Below, in pieces: positions 7,674 through 15,413 of a stretch of DNA of 34,751 nucleotides; positions within the stretch are counted from its first letter, which is position 1; every line of letters begins with the position of its first letter. Both the position numbers and the translations under genes were made by a program. This stretch comes from an uncultured Clostridium sp. Lineage in GTDB: Bacteria; Bacillota; Clostridia; TANB77; CAG-508. The notes beneath the pieces are model-generated. The model did not search any database. It was not told where the DNA came from and saw nothing but the letters and a program-made list of their open reading frames with translations. Where the stretch lies: contig CAOJXR010000010.1 in the NCBI GenBank assembly GCA_948465565.1, forward strand, positions 1 to 34,751, written 5' to 3'.

Positions 7674-10600
7674 TATATAAAGTTTACATCCTTCATATAC
7701 TTAATAATAATATTTAAATAATCTTTGTCAATTCTTCTCCAAGTAAAACCTAAGCTCCTCAAAGCATTTTGAGTAAAATCAGACTTAATATTAACAGTAA
7801 AATTATAATCAAGAGACAAATTTGTAGTATTAAAATCATTAACAATAGCAGTAATACTATCATTCATAGACTTTGAATACGCCAGAATTCTAGCCTTAAA
7901 AGCCTCATCACTTAAAATTTGAATATTAAATCCCTGTTCTTTCAATGCATCAATAACCATTCTTAAAGAAACTAAATTATGATTATACAAATGGAAAATC
8001 TTATTATCCATTTCAGAAGTTTTTGCTAATAAGACAATAGCTTTAGCACAATCATCAACAGGAGTAAATTCAATTCTTTGTGCCAGAAGATTTTTTGCCA
8101 TAGCATTTAAATTAACAAAAGACTTAATTCTTCCATAAAAAGCATTAGCAGAAATATTTTCCTGGAAACGACCATCTGAACGTCTTCCAGAAAGAATACC
8201 AATTCTCAAAACCTTTCCACGCAAGCCCTTTTTCATATAACTATAAACAATATTTTCAGACTCAAGCTTACTATTAACGTAAACATTCTCAGTATAGTGC
8301 TGACCAATATACAAATTATTCTCAGAAAAATCAACAGACTTATTCTGCTGTTTCAATAAGTAATTTCCTGAAACACTTATTGAAGAAATGTGAATAAATC
8401 TAAAATGATTTTTATAAGAAAAGTCAGCAATATTTTTAGTACCATTCATATTAATTTGTTTAAACTCATTAAAATTACCATAATGCTTAACAATAGCAGC
8501 AGTATGGATAACAGTAGATACATCACTCTTAAGCATAGCAGTATCATCATCAGAAAGTCCCAAACTAGAAGTAGAAATATCACCATTAACTACAACAACT
8601 CTATCAGGATATGATACTTCCAAATCCTTATCAAAATAGAATTTAAAAGATGAATATAATCTATTCTTAGAAAAATCTACATTAGCTCCTCTAACTAAAC
8701 AATATATTTTAGAATCAGTAGTATTAAGCAATTCATCTAAAACATGAACACCAATAAAACCATTAGCACCAGTTAAAAATACGTTTCCAAGTGAATCATC
8801 ATAAGTCTTAGGAATTACTTCACCATCCTCATGCATAAACTCAACAGGAAGCTCAAGAGAAGTCTCCTCAGAAACAGAATTATTACTATCTATAAAATGT
8901 GCCAAAGCCTTTACAGTTGGATACTTATAAAAAGTCTGAGTAGTCAAATTAAATCCATGATTTAAAAGCATAGATTGTAACTGAACAAGACTAAGTGAAT
9001 CCAAACCTAAAGATATAAATGGTGTATTTATATCAACATTTTTCATAGTATTATTCAAGATTTTCAAAATATTTTCTTCAAGCAATTTTTCAGTTTTAGT
9101 TGAAGCAACAACAATCTTCTCATTCTCATCCAATTTAACTTTAGGAAGTGCCTTTCTATCAATTTTTCCATTAGGAGTAAGTGGCATTTTATCCATTTTG
9201 ACAAAATAAACTGGAATCATATAATTTGGCAAATCCTCAAGCAAGAAAGAAACTAATTCAGAAATTATAATATCCGTTTTAGCCACATAATAGCAAATTA
9301 AGAAATTAGAATTCTGAGCAATAATAGTAGTTTCAGTAATATTAGGATATTCCAAAACTTTATTCTCAATTTCACCAATTTCAATTCTATAACCACGAAT
9401 TTTTACTTGAAAATCAGCTCTACCCAAATGAACAATTTCATTTGAAGATGTAATCTTAGCCAAATCATTTGTATTATAAATAAGTTCTCTAAAATTATAC
9501 TTATTTTTAGTAAATAAAGTTTCATTTAAATCATCTCTTTTATGATAACCAGCGCAAACGCCACTACCGCCAATAAACAAATTACCAATCATGCCCTTAG
9601 GTAATAAGCGACGAGTAGCATTATCCAAAACATAAATTGATGTATTAGAAATAGGCTTACCAATATTTATAATACTAGTATTAGTCAAATTCTTTACTGT
9701 AGACCATACAGCAGTCTCAGTAGGACCATAAACATTATAGATTTTAGTATTATTTGTATGAGCAATTTTCTTTAATTTTTCAAGTAATGTATTAGGAAAA
9801 GGCTCACCACCAACCAAAATATCAGTTATATATTTAAAATAACTACAATATTCAACATCAGCGGTCAATTTCTTCATACGAGAAGGAGTAGTCTGAATAA
9901 TATTTACTTTATTCTTCAAACAAAGCTCATTCAAAAGTACCTGGCTATTTTGTTCTTCCTCATTTGCCAAAATGACAGTAAGTCCATTTTGAAGAGGCAA
10001 AAGACTTTCTAGAACAAATATATCAAAACAAATTGTAGTAACCGAAACAATAGTCTTTCCTTTAGAAAAATTAATCTTATCACACATACCTAAAATGAAA
10101 TTATTTATATTATGATGCTTTAATTTAACACCCTTTGGTTTTCCAGTAGAACCAGAAGTATAAATAATATACGCAATATCAGTACCCTTATTTATAATCT
10201 CAAGATTATCTATATTCTTACCAAAAATGCTATTGTCATCAAGACAAACAGAAATTGCAGAAACATTTTCTGGAACAATATCTTTAAGAGAATCCTCAGT
10301 TAAAACAATCTTAGTCTCACTATTTTCAAGCATATATGAAATTCTATCCTTTGGATAATTAAAATCTAAAGGCAAATATGCAGCTCCAGACTTCAAAACA
10401 GCCAAAATACTAACAAACATTTGAACAGAACGTTTCTGCAAAATACCAACAAAAGTATTAGGCAAAACACCCAAAGTTCTTAAATGATAAGCTAAACTAT
10501 TAGCTTTCTCATTTAATTCTCTATAAGTCAAAGAAACACCATTAGCAACAACAGCTATTTTATTAGGAGTTTTCTCAACTTGTTTCTCGATATAATATTG

Positions 10601-11977
10601 TATAGACTTACCTTTTTGATAATATTTTTTAGTATTATCATAAGCAGTAAGTAAAGCATTTTTCTCAGAAGGAGTAACAACTTCAATATCAGCAAGACAA
10701 ATATTTTCAGAATCAATTACTTGGTTAATAATATTTAAAATCCTATTATGAGTCTCCACAATTGACTTTTCCGTATACTTAGCAATTCTATAATCATAAG
10801 AAACAATTAAAGAATTATCATTATTTATATCATGAATATGAATCTGCAAATCATTAAAAATAGCAGATGGAGTAACCCACTTTGAAGTATATTTTAGTTC
10901 CTGAAACTTATCAGCACGTGCATTTTGATAAGAGAAAAGAACATTATACAAGCTAGTAACATCAGGACGCTCCTTACGAATATCCTCAAGCAAAAGCTTA
11001 TAAGGATATTTTTGATGTCTAAAACTTGACAATGTCTGTGTAGCAATATACTTAGAAAAACTATCAAAGTTAGAACTCCAATCCAAATTCACGCAAAATG
11101 GAATTGTAGATATAAACAATCCATTAGTATTTTTCTCTTGAAAATTAGTTCTATTAAGCACAGGAGTACCAAGTGCAAAATTGGTAGAATTATTTATACG
11201 AGCCAAATATATAGAGTACACACTCATAAAAAACGCAAAAGGAGATAACTTTTTCTCATTACAATACGCATTAATCTTTGCCATAGCCTTCTTAGAAAGA
11301 GGAAAACTTTTTCTCTTTGAATAAGAAGACAAGTTAGAATTATAATTTTTTATTGACTCAGGCAAAGAAATAGGATTAGGAATATTCTTAAAAGTAGACT
11401 CCCAAAATTCTTTATCCTTAATAAATCTATCACTTTTAATATATTTTTTCTCAGACGAAATATAGTCAATATATGAATAATTAGGAATTTCATCTGTAAG
11501 TTCTTGATAATAATTCATAATTTTATTAATAAGAAGAACAGAAGACCAAGCATCATAAATTAAATGGTGAGCGTTAACTAAAAAACCACCATGATTATTT
11601 GGAAATCTAAATATCTTAAATTCAAATAAAAAAGAATCAAACAAATTAAAAGGAACATTAACTATTGACTTAGTCAAATTTTCTGCAGCAGAAATATCAG
11701 GAAGATCTATAATCTCTATATCCTGATCATAAAAAGGCTCAAAATACTGAACAGCAGAAAGATTTTCTGTTTGTTTCAATTTAATTCTAAAACTATCATT
11801 ATTTTTAATAAATTTTAAAATTGCTTTCTTTAGTTTCTTAAAATCAACTTCCTCATCAATAACCAAAAAACCTGCAATATTATTAAGAGGGCTATTCTTG
11901 AAAAAGTTTTCTTCATCCCAAATTGATTTCTGAGAATAAGTAAATTCATAAAAATTTTTATCCATATTTTCGTACAT
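7673..11977 (-). CDS. Single-module NRPS: condensation - adenylation (Gly-type) - carrier - thioester reductase
   Basis: A 1434-residue cytoplasmic megaenzyme. A condensation domain fills about 10-440 with an intact HHxxxD motif (AHHLIYDAWS, His near 136). An adenylation domain (about 455-950) shows IIYTSGSTGKPKG, NVYGPTETAVWS, a GRADFQVKIRGYRIE core and LTPNGKIDRKALP. A carrier domain has phosphopantetheine Ser994 in LGLDSLSL. A terminal SDR-type reductase starts at NVFLTGANGFIG with SSISVSG and YVNSKLESE downstream. By eye the specificity residues read D-I-L-Q-L-G-V-V-W-K, close to the glycine code DILQLGLIWK. Expected chemistry is acylation of carrier-bound Gly by the C domain, then NADPH release as aldehyde or alcohol. 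No acyl ligase, phosphopantetheinyl transferase or exporter is nearby. The start may be ATG 11977 or, better placed behind AGGA, ATG 11965. The frame is intact over 4.3 kb. Confidence 0.92.
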   Translation of the reverse strand: MYENMDKNFYEFTYSQKSIWDEENFFKNSPLNNIAGFLVIDEEVDFKKLKKAILKFIKNNDSFRIKLKQTENLSAVQYFEPFYDQDIEIIDLPDISAAENLTKSIVNVPFNLFDSFLFEFKIFRFPNNHGGFLVNAHHLIYDAWSSVLLINKIMNYYQELTDEIPNYSYIDYISSEKKYIKSDRFIKDKEFWESTFKNIPNPISLPESIKNYNSNLSSYSKRKSFPLSKKAMAKINAYCNEKKLSPFAFFMSVYSIYLARINNSTNFALGTPVLNRTNFQEKNTNGLFISTIPFCVNLDWSSNFDSFSKYIATQTLSSFRHQKYPYKLLLEDIRKERPDVTSLYNVLFSYQNARADKFQELKYTSKWVTPSAIFNDLQIHIHDINNDNSLIVSYDYRIAKYTEKSIVETHNRILNIINQVIDSENICLADIEVVTPSEKNALLTAYDNTKKYYQKGKSIQYYIEKQVEKTPNKIAVVANGVSLTYRELNEKANSLAYHLRTLGVLPNTFVGILQKRSVQMFVSILAVLKSGAAYLPLDFNYPKDRISYMLENSETKIVLTEDSLKDIVPENVSAISVCLDDNSIFGKNIDNLEIINKGTDIAYIIYTSGSTGKPKGVKLKHHNINNFILGMCDKINFSKGKTIVSVTTICFDIFVLESLLPLQNGLTVILANEEEQNSQVLLNELCLKNKVNIIQTTPSRMKKLTADVEYCSYFKYITDILVGGEPFPNTLLEKLKKIAHTNNTKIYNVYGPTETAVWSTVKNLTNTSIINIGKPISNTSIYVLDNATRRLLPKGMIGNLFIGGSGVCAGYHKRDDLNETLFTKNKYNFRELIYNTNDLAKITSSNEIVHLGRADFQVKIRGYRIEIGEIENKVLEYPNITETTIIAQNSNFLICYYVAKTDIIISELVSFLLEDLPNYMIPVYFVKMDKMPLTPNGKIDRKALPKVKLDENEKIVVASTKTEKLLEENILKILNNTMKNVDINTPFISLGLDSLSLVQLQSMLLNHGFNLTTQTFYKYPTVKALAHFIDSNNSVSEETSLELPVEFMHEDGEVIPKTYDDSLGNVFLTGANGFIGVHVLDELLNTTDSKIYCLVRGANVDFSKNRLYSSFKFYFDKDLEVSYPDRVVVVNGDISTSSLGLSDDDTAMLKSDVSTVIHTAAIVKHYGNFNEFKQINMNGTKNIADFSYKNHFRFIHISSISVSGNYLLKQQNKSVDFSENNLYIGQHYTENVYVNSKLESENIVYSYMKKGLRGKVLRIGILSGRRSDGRFQENISANAFYGRIKSFVNLNAMAKNLLAQRIEFTPVDDCAKAIVLLAKTSEMDNKIFHLYNHNLVSLRMVIDALKEQGFNIQILSDEAFKARILAYSKSMNDSITAIVNDFNTTNLSLDYNFTVNIKSDFTQNALRSLGFTWRRIDKDYLNIIIKYMKDVNFI

Positions 11978-12211
11978 CCTATTTTTTTATTTGCATTATA
12001 TATCATAAAAATATATTTTTAAACAAAAAAACAAAAATGTCTTATAATTGTTACATTTCTTAGACATTAGAAAAGCAAATAATTATAAAAACAATTAAAA
12101 ATTAGAAATATGTTTCAAATTTTTTATTAAATGAGAATAAAGATGAATTAAATATAATTGCGGTAAGTATATCTTAAAAAAAATAGGCGAGAATATAATT
12201 AGGTGAAAATT
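11978..12211. promoter_or_regulatory. Divergent control region between NRPS and htrA
   Basis: On the minus strand TTTAAA (12018-12023) and TATAAT (11995-12000) with a 17-base spacer form the likely NRPS promoter. Upstream of it a 7-bp dyad, AATGTCT at 12036-12042 and AGACATT at 12062-12068, is placed like an activator or repressor site. For htrA, TATAAT occurs at 12153-12158 without a good -35, and another AATATAAT lies close to the SD. The rest is plain AT-rich sequence. Confidence 0.5.
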
Positions 12212-13321
12212 ATGTATGAAATGAAAAAAAAAGGAAACAAAAACATATATATACTATTTCTAATAATGGCTCTAGTAGCACTATTTACAATAATTTGCTA
12301 CACATTATTTTTAGATAGTAAACAATACAAATACACAGACAGTGTTATAGGAACAAAAATATATTACCAAAAAGAAGAAACAACAACATTAGATACAGTG
12401 CTAGAAAACATAACAGAAAGTGTTGTAGGGGTTTCAAAAATAAAAAATGCAGGAACAACAATATTCCTAGAAAACAGTATAGAAAGTCTAGGGTTAGGAA
12501 GCGGAGTAATAATATCAGAAGAAGGATATATTCTCACAAATCAACACGTTGCAGGAAATAAGTATAGTACATGCTATATCACATTAAAAAATGGCGTAAC
12601 AGACAACGGAGTAGTAGTATGGGCAAGTGCAGACTTAGACTTAGCAATAATAAAAATAAATATGAAAAGCTTGCCTACAGCAACATTAGGAGACTCAAAC
12701 AATGCAAGAATAGGAAAAACAGTATACGCAATAGGTAACCCAGTAGGATTTGAACTACAAAGAACTGTAACATCAGGTATTATAAGTGGAACAAATAGAA
12801 TAATAAGACTAGAAGAAGAAAATAAAAAAACATATATGGAAGGATTAATTCAAACAGATGCAACAATAAATCAAGGAAATAGTGGAGGACCACTAATAAA
12901 TTCAAATGGAGAAATAATAGGAATTACAACAATTAAAATAGAAGACGCAGAAGGAATTGGATTTGCAATACCAATAAATATTATAAAACCAATTATGAAA
13001 AAGCTTATTGAAACAGGAAACTTCGAAGAACCATATTTAGGAATAGCAGGATATGATAAAGAAGTAATCCCATATTTAAGCTCAAATATAAACTTTGAAA
13101 AAGGAATATATATTGCAGAAATAGACAGAACAGGACCATTAAAAAATAGTAATCTATTAACAGGAGACATAATTGAAAAAATAGATGGGATAGAGATAAC
13201 AAGCATGAATGGACTTAAAGAATATATCTATCAAAAACAAATCGGAGACACGGTAAACCTAACCATAAAAAGAAACAAGCAGGTATTTGAAGTAAGTACC
13301 AAACTTGAAAAAATGCCGTAA
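12212..13321 (+). CDS. htrA: HtrA/DegP-type trypsin-like serine protease with PDZ domain
   Basis: A 369-residue membrane-anchored quality-control protease acting outside the membrane. A single N-terminal helix (about 10-35) anchors it. The trypsin-like domain shows the His in ILTNQHVAG, the Asp in SADLDLAIIKI and the Ser in NQGNSGGPLINS, so the triad is complete. A C-terminal PDZ domain follows (YLGIAGYDKE to QVFEVS). GTG 12203 lies inside the TTAGGTG ribosome-binding site, so ATG 12212 is the better start. Codons end mainly in A/C as in other core plus-strand genes. It is divergent from the NRPS and has no partner gene. Confidence 0.93.
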   Translation: MYEMKKKGNKNIYILFLIMALVALFTIICYTLFLDSKQYKYTDSVIGTKIYYQKEETTTLDTVLENITESVVGVSKIKNAGTTIFLENSIESLGLGSGVIISEEGYILTNQHVAGNKYSTCYITLKNGVTDNGVVVWASADLDLAIIKINMKSLPTATLGDSNNARIGKTVYAIGNPVGFELQRTVTSGIISGTNRIIRLEEENKKTYMEGLIQTDATINQGNSGGPLINSNGEIIGITTIKIEDAEGIGFAIPINIIKPIMKKLIETGNFEEPYLGIAGYDKEVIPYLSSNINFEKGIYIAEIDRTGPLKNSNLLTGDIIEKIDGIEITSMNGLKEYIYQKQIGDTVNLTIKRNKQVFEVSTKLEKMP

Positions 13322-13333
13322 ATCTGCTATAAT
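13305..13333 (+). promoter_or_regulatory. Sigma-A promoter for the GC-rich microprotein
   Basis: TTGAAA at 13305-13310 and TATAAT at 13328-13333 have a 17-base spacer. The -35 box lies inside the last codons of htrA. Transcription would start near 13340, 25 bases before the ATG. Confidence 0.75.
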
Positions 13334-13365
13334 AAAAGCATCAAATCTTTTTTTGGAGGTGCCGT

Positions 13366-13656
13366 ATGCGGCGTTTAACAGCTTGGGGAATTTGGAGCCT
13401 TGTGTGGATTTGCATGAACAAAGTACTAATCACAGCTGGCATGATTGGCTACAAAAGCATCTGGGTCCTGCTAGTTGATTGTGCAGTAAGCTGCTTTGCA
13501 GCATGGTTCCTGCTGAGGCACAACGTGCTGATGTTCATCGCTCTGGTATTTCTCATCGCCAACTGCCTCCTGAACTTTAGCATGGTTTCCATGCTGAGCT
13601 TTGGAATGGCAATTTTGCTTTTGGTGATAACGAATAAAACCAAGCCGGACAGATAA
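13366..13656 (+). CDS. Small GC-rich three-helix membrane protein, unknown function
   Basis: A 96-residue hydrophobic protein with about three membrane segments (roughly 8-28, 32-50 and 54-87) and a short basic tail (TNKTKPDR). I do not recognise the family. ATG 13366 has GGAGGT 6 bases upstream. Base use is unlike every neighbour: codons such as CTG, CTC, GCC, TGC, GTG and ATC dominate, and GC is far above the surroundings. Codon 2 is CGG, the only in-frame CGG by eye outside the two frameshift sites. A perfect 13-bp hairpin follows. The promoter looks native while the gene body looks imported. It may be an acquired membrane microprotein, for example an immunity or stress peptide, but nothing shows this. 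Confidence 0.75.
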   Translation: MRRLTAWGIWSLVWICMNKVLITAGMIGYKSIWVLLVDCAVSCFAAWFLLRHNVLMFIALVFLIANCLLNFSMVSMLSFGMAILLLVITNKTKPDR

Positions 13657-13668
13657 TCCAATTCCCAA

Positions 13669-13698
13669 GAAACGAGAGGTGGCTACACCTCTCGTTTC
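13669..13698 (+). terminator. Strong hairpin after the GC-rich gene
   Basis: GAAACGAGAGGTG (13669-13681) and CACCTCTCGTTTC (13686-13698) form a perfect 13-bp stem with a GCTA loop. There is no T-run on the plus strand (ACATGTATATAA follows), so it may end transcription poorly here or act as an RNA 3' cap. It belongs by composition to the GC-rich insert. Confidence 0.6.
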
Positions 13699-13814
13699 AC
13701 ATGTATATAAATAAAATAAAAAATTACCATAAAAAGGAAAAATAAAAACCATATAAATAGCCTATTACACCCAATAAATGTCAGAAAACGTCGAAGAATA
13801 GGGAACGAAAATCC

Positions 13815-13843
13815 TTGACTTTCAAAAGTTCTAAAAGTACTAT
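13815..13843 (+). promoter_or_regulatory. Sigma-A promoter of the DUF6514 gene
   Basis: TTGACT (13815-13820), a 17-base spacer and TACTAT (13838-13843). Upstream at 13789-13795, CGTCGAA matches 6 of 7 bases of the Spo0A box TGTCGAA; its role is only a suggestion. Confidence 0.7.
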
Positions 13844-13862
13844 TTTTATGGAGGGGAAATTT

Positions 13863-14168
13863 ATGAAAAAATTATATGCTGGAATAGTACTTAACAAAGA
13901 TGAACTAACAGAAAGTAATAGCAACCGAATAGAATTGGAATATTACAAAATATCAAAAAAGAACAAAGGAAGTTTCACAAGAAAAACAAACTTATATGGA
14001 ATTGAAATTGTGAAAAAAGAATATTCAGAAGGCAAAAAAATAAAAGAGAAAAATAATATATACAACGTAACAAATGATGAAAATGTTATAAATAAACTAC
14101 TTAATATACTAAAGAATAATAAAGTAACACCAATTGCTTTAAATGATATAATGAATGAAGTTATGTAA
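13863..14168 (+). CDS. DUF6514 family small protein
   Basis: A 101-residue soluble protein. The central LYGIEIVKKEYSEGK and the C-terminal LLNILKNNKVTPIALNDIM match the DUF6514 family of clostridia as I know it (YGIxIxK and NxVTPIxLxDI patterns). No function is established that I can name. ATG 13863 is preceded by GAGGGG. It has its own promoter and is followed by the tRNA-Arg promoter 30 bases on. Codon endings are mixed. Confidence 0.75.
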   Translation: MKKLYAGIVLNKDELTESNSNRIELEYYKISKKNKGSFTRKTNLYGIEIVKKEYSEGKKIKEKNNIYNVTNDENVINKLLNILKNNKVTPIALNDIMNEVM

Positions 14169-14198
14169 AATTAAGTACTAAAAAATTATGGAAAGGTA

Positions 14199-14227
14199 TT
14201 GACAGAATAACTTAAGAGTGCTATTAT
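14199..14227 (+). promoter_or_regulatory. Promoter of tRNA-Arg(TCT)
   Basis: Consensus TTGACA (14199-14204), 17-base spacer, TATTAT (14222-14227). Confidence 0.85.
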
Positions 14228-14260
14228 ATATAGGTACTATGCGAGTACAATAATAGCTAT

Positions 14261-14337
14261 GGATCAGTAGCTCAGTTGGATAGAGCACGCGCCTTCTAAG
14301 CGCGGGGTCAGGGGTTCGAATCCCTTCTGGTTCACCA
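14261..14337 (+). tRNA. tRNA-Arg (anticodon TCT)
   Basis: A full cloverleaf. Acceptor GGATCAG pairs with CTGGTTC, the D arm has AGCTCAGTTGGATAGAGC, the anticodon stem CGCGC/GCGCG encloses loop CTTCTAA (TCT), the T arm is AGGGGTTCGAATCCCT, and CCA is encoded (14335-14337). It reads AGA/AGG, the main Arg codons of these genes. Confidence 0.95.
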
Positions 14338-14388
14338 TAAAAAACCTTGTAAATTGTTAATTTAAACACTTACAAGGTTTTTTATTTT
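14338..14388 (+). terminator. Terminator of tRNA-Arg(TCT)
   Basis: AAAACCTTGTAA (14341-14352) pairs with TTACAAGGTTTT (14370-14381), followed by a T-rich tail. Confidence 0.85.
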
Positions 14389-14468
14389 TGAATTAATGCA
14401 ATTAAATAAATTATTTAAAAAATTTTCTATAGAAATAGCTTTAATTATTAGCAAACAAAAATAAACCG

Positions 14469-14497
14469 AAAAAAACTCCCAAGTTAACTTGAGAGTT
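14469..14497 (-). terminator. Terminator of tRNA-Arg(ACG)
   Basis: On the minus strand an ACTCTCAAGTT/AACTTGGGAGT stem is followed by a T-run just after the encoded CCA. Confidence 0.85.
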
Positions 14498-14574
14498 TGG
14501 TGCATCAGGAGGAATTCGAATCCACGACCTCTCGGTTCGTAGCCGAGTGCTCTATCCAGCTAAGCTACTGATGC
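14498..14574 (-). tRNA. tRNA-Arg (anticodon ACG)
   Basis: Acceptor GCATCAG/CTGATGC, anticodon stem CTCGG/CCGAG around loop CTACGAA (ACG), T arm with GATTCGAAT, encoded CCA. The wobble A should be converted to inosine, reading CGT, CGC and CGA but not CGG. This matters for the CGG frameshift observation. Confidence 0.95.
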
Positions 14575-14586
14575 ATATCTTAAAAT

Positions 14587-14615
14587 ATTATAAGACATTT
14601 AAAAAGAAATATCAA
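14587..14615 (-). promoter_or_regulatory. Promoter of tRNA-Arg(ACG)
   Basis: On the minus strand TTGATA (14615-14610), 17-base spacer, TATAAT (14592-14587), 13 bases before the tRNA 5' end. Confidence 0.8.
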
Positions 14616-14652
14616 GAAGAAAAAAGGTTTTTTTAAAAATTTTAAAAAAGTA

Positions 14653-14681
14653 TTGAAATTTTTAAATTATTATGCTATTAT
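14653..14681 (+). promoter_or_regulatory. Promoter of tRNA-Pro
   Basis: TTGAAA (14653-14658), 17-base spacer, TATTAT (14676-14681). Confidence 0.85.
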
Positions 14682-14699
14682 ATATAAGCAGTTTGAATT

Positions 14700-14775
14700 C
14701 GAGGTGTAGCGCAGTTGGTAGCGCGCGTGGTTTGGGACCATGAGGTCGCAGGTTCGATCCCTGTCACCTCGACCA
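14700..14775 (+). tRNA. tRNA-Pro (anticodon TGG)
   Basis: Acceptor CGAGGTG/CACCTCG, D arm GCGCAGTTGGTAGCGC, anticodon stem CGTGG/CCATG with loop TTTGGGA (TGG), T arm CAGGTTCGATCCCTG, encoded CCA. It marks the left border of the accessory island and may be the historic integration site, but no second copy of its 3' end was found. Confidence 0.95.
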
Positions 14776-14785
14776 TATAAGATAC

Positions 14786-14826
14786 AAAAAGTGTTGAAAA
14801 TAGTAACTTTCAACACTTTTTATTTT
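14786..14826 (+). terminator. Terminator of tRNA-Pro
   Basis: AAAAAGTGTTGAAA pairs with TTTCAACACTTTTT around an 8-base loop, then T-rich sequence. Confidence 0.85.
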
Positions 14827-15033
14827 TATTCAAAATTATTGAGTAGTATCTTAAAATGTCTAAAAATAGCCTTTTTATCATTCAAGATTATTTTAAATTA
14901 TTTAGACAAATACAATGTTACAGAGTTTTTGTTAGAATTATTGTTAGACAGTATTACTTAAAACTATGTAAAATTATTTTTTTCCTTTTTTATTGCTTTT
15001 TATCTCTAAAAATCATAAATTTGTTGCATATAG
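14827..15033. other. Gene-free AT-rich stretch at island left end
   Basis: I see no gene here. Short open frames exist but lack an SD and family resemblance. It probably holds decayed sequence continuous with the remnant that follows. Confidence 0.5.
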
Positions 15034-15255
15034 TGCAATTTTTTATTTCTTGAAGAAATTTACAACTATTTACACAACATCTATAACTTTAATGAAAGAA
15101 CAATAAAAAGAAATATAAATAATGCTATTACCAATAGAGATATAAAAAAGTCAAAAGATAATTTTCAAAAAGTATTTGGCTATGAATATGATTCTTATAC
15201 TTTTGAGCCTAAATCATTTTTAGAAGAAATAAGTCGAATTATCTATATGTCATAA
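15034..15255 (+). pseudogene. Remnant of a Spo0A-type C-terminal DNA-binding domain
   Basis: An open stretch of 73 codons between a TAG (15031-15033) and TAA, with no start codon or SD. It contains YNFNERTIKRNINNAI, then KVFGYEYDSYTFEPKSFLEE and ISRII. This resembles the end of the Spo0A output domain, where a TxxRVxRxIRxAI helix is followed by an LFGY segment and a conserved xPTNSEFIAxIAD helix. The receiver part is missing, so it is a 3' fragment. The resemblance is by eye and moderate. Island transfer or the neighbouring IS110 may have destroyed the rest. Confidence 0.45.
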
Positions 15256-15413
15256 AATGATATTATTTAATTAGCGTTTATGATAGAATACTCTTAAACA
15301 AATAGACTAACTATATGAAAGTCAAGAGTTTTAATAAAAAATTTTTATTAAATTTAAAGCATGACAAATAAGCATTTAGAAAAATGCTTTTAAAAACTAT
15401 GTAATTATTGATA
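15256..15413. other. IS110 right-flank non-coding stretch
   Basis: AT-rich sequence between the Spo0A-like remnant and the transposase stop. A small hairpin AAGCATTTAGAAAAATGCTTTT lies near 15369-15391. The element end must lie here, but no terminal repeat is expected or seen for this family. Confidence 0.4.

Noticed and set aside
14178..14369. Minus-strand open frame across tRNA-Arg(TCT)
   Set aside because: This is a well-known false protein made by antisense tRNA sequence (GIRTPDPALRRRVLYPTEL pattern).
14740..15053. Open frames starting in tRNA-Pro and just after it
   Set aside because: One begins inside the tRNA, neither has an SD, and the sequence is low-complexity.
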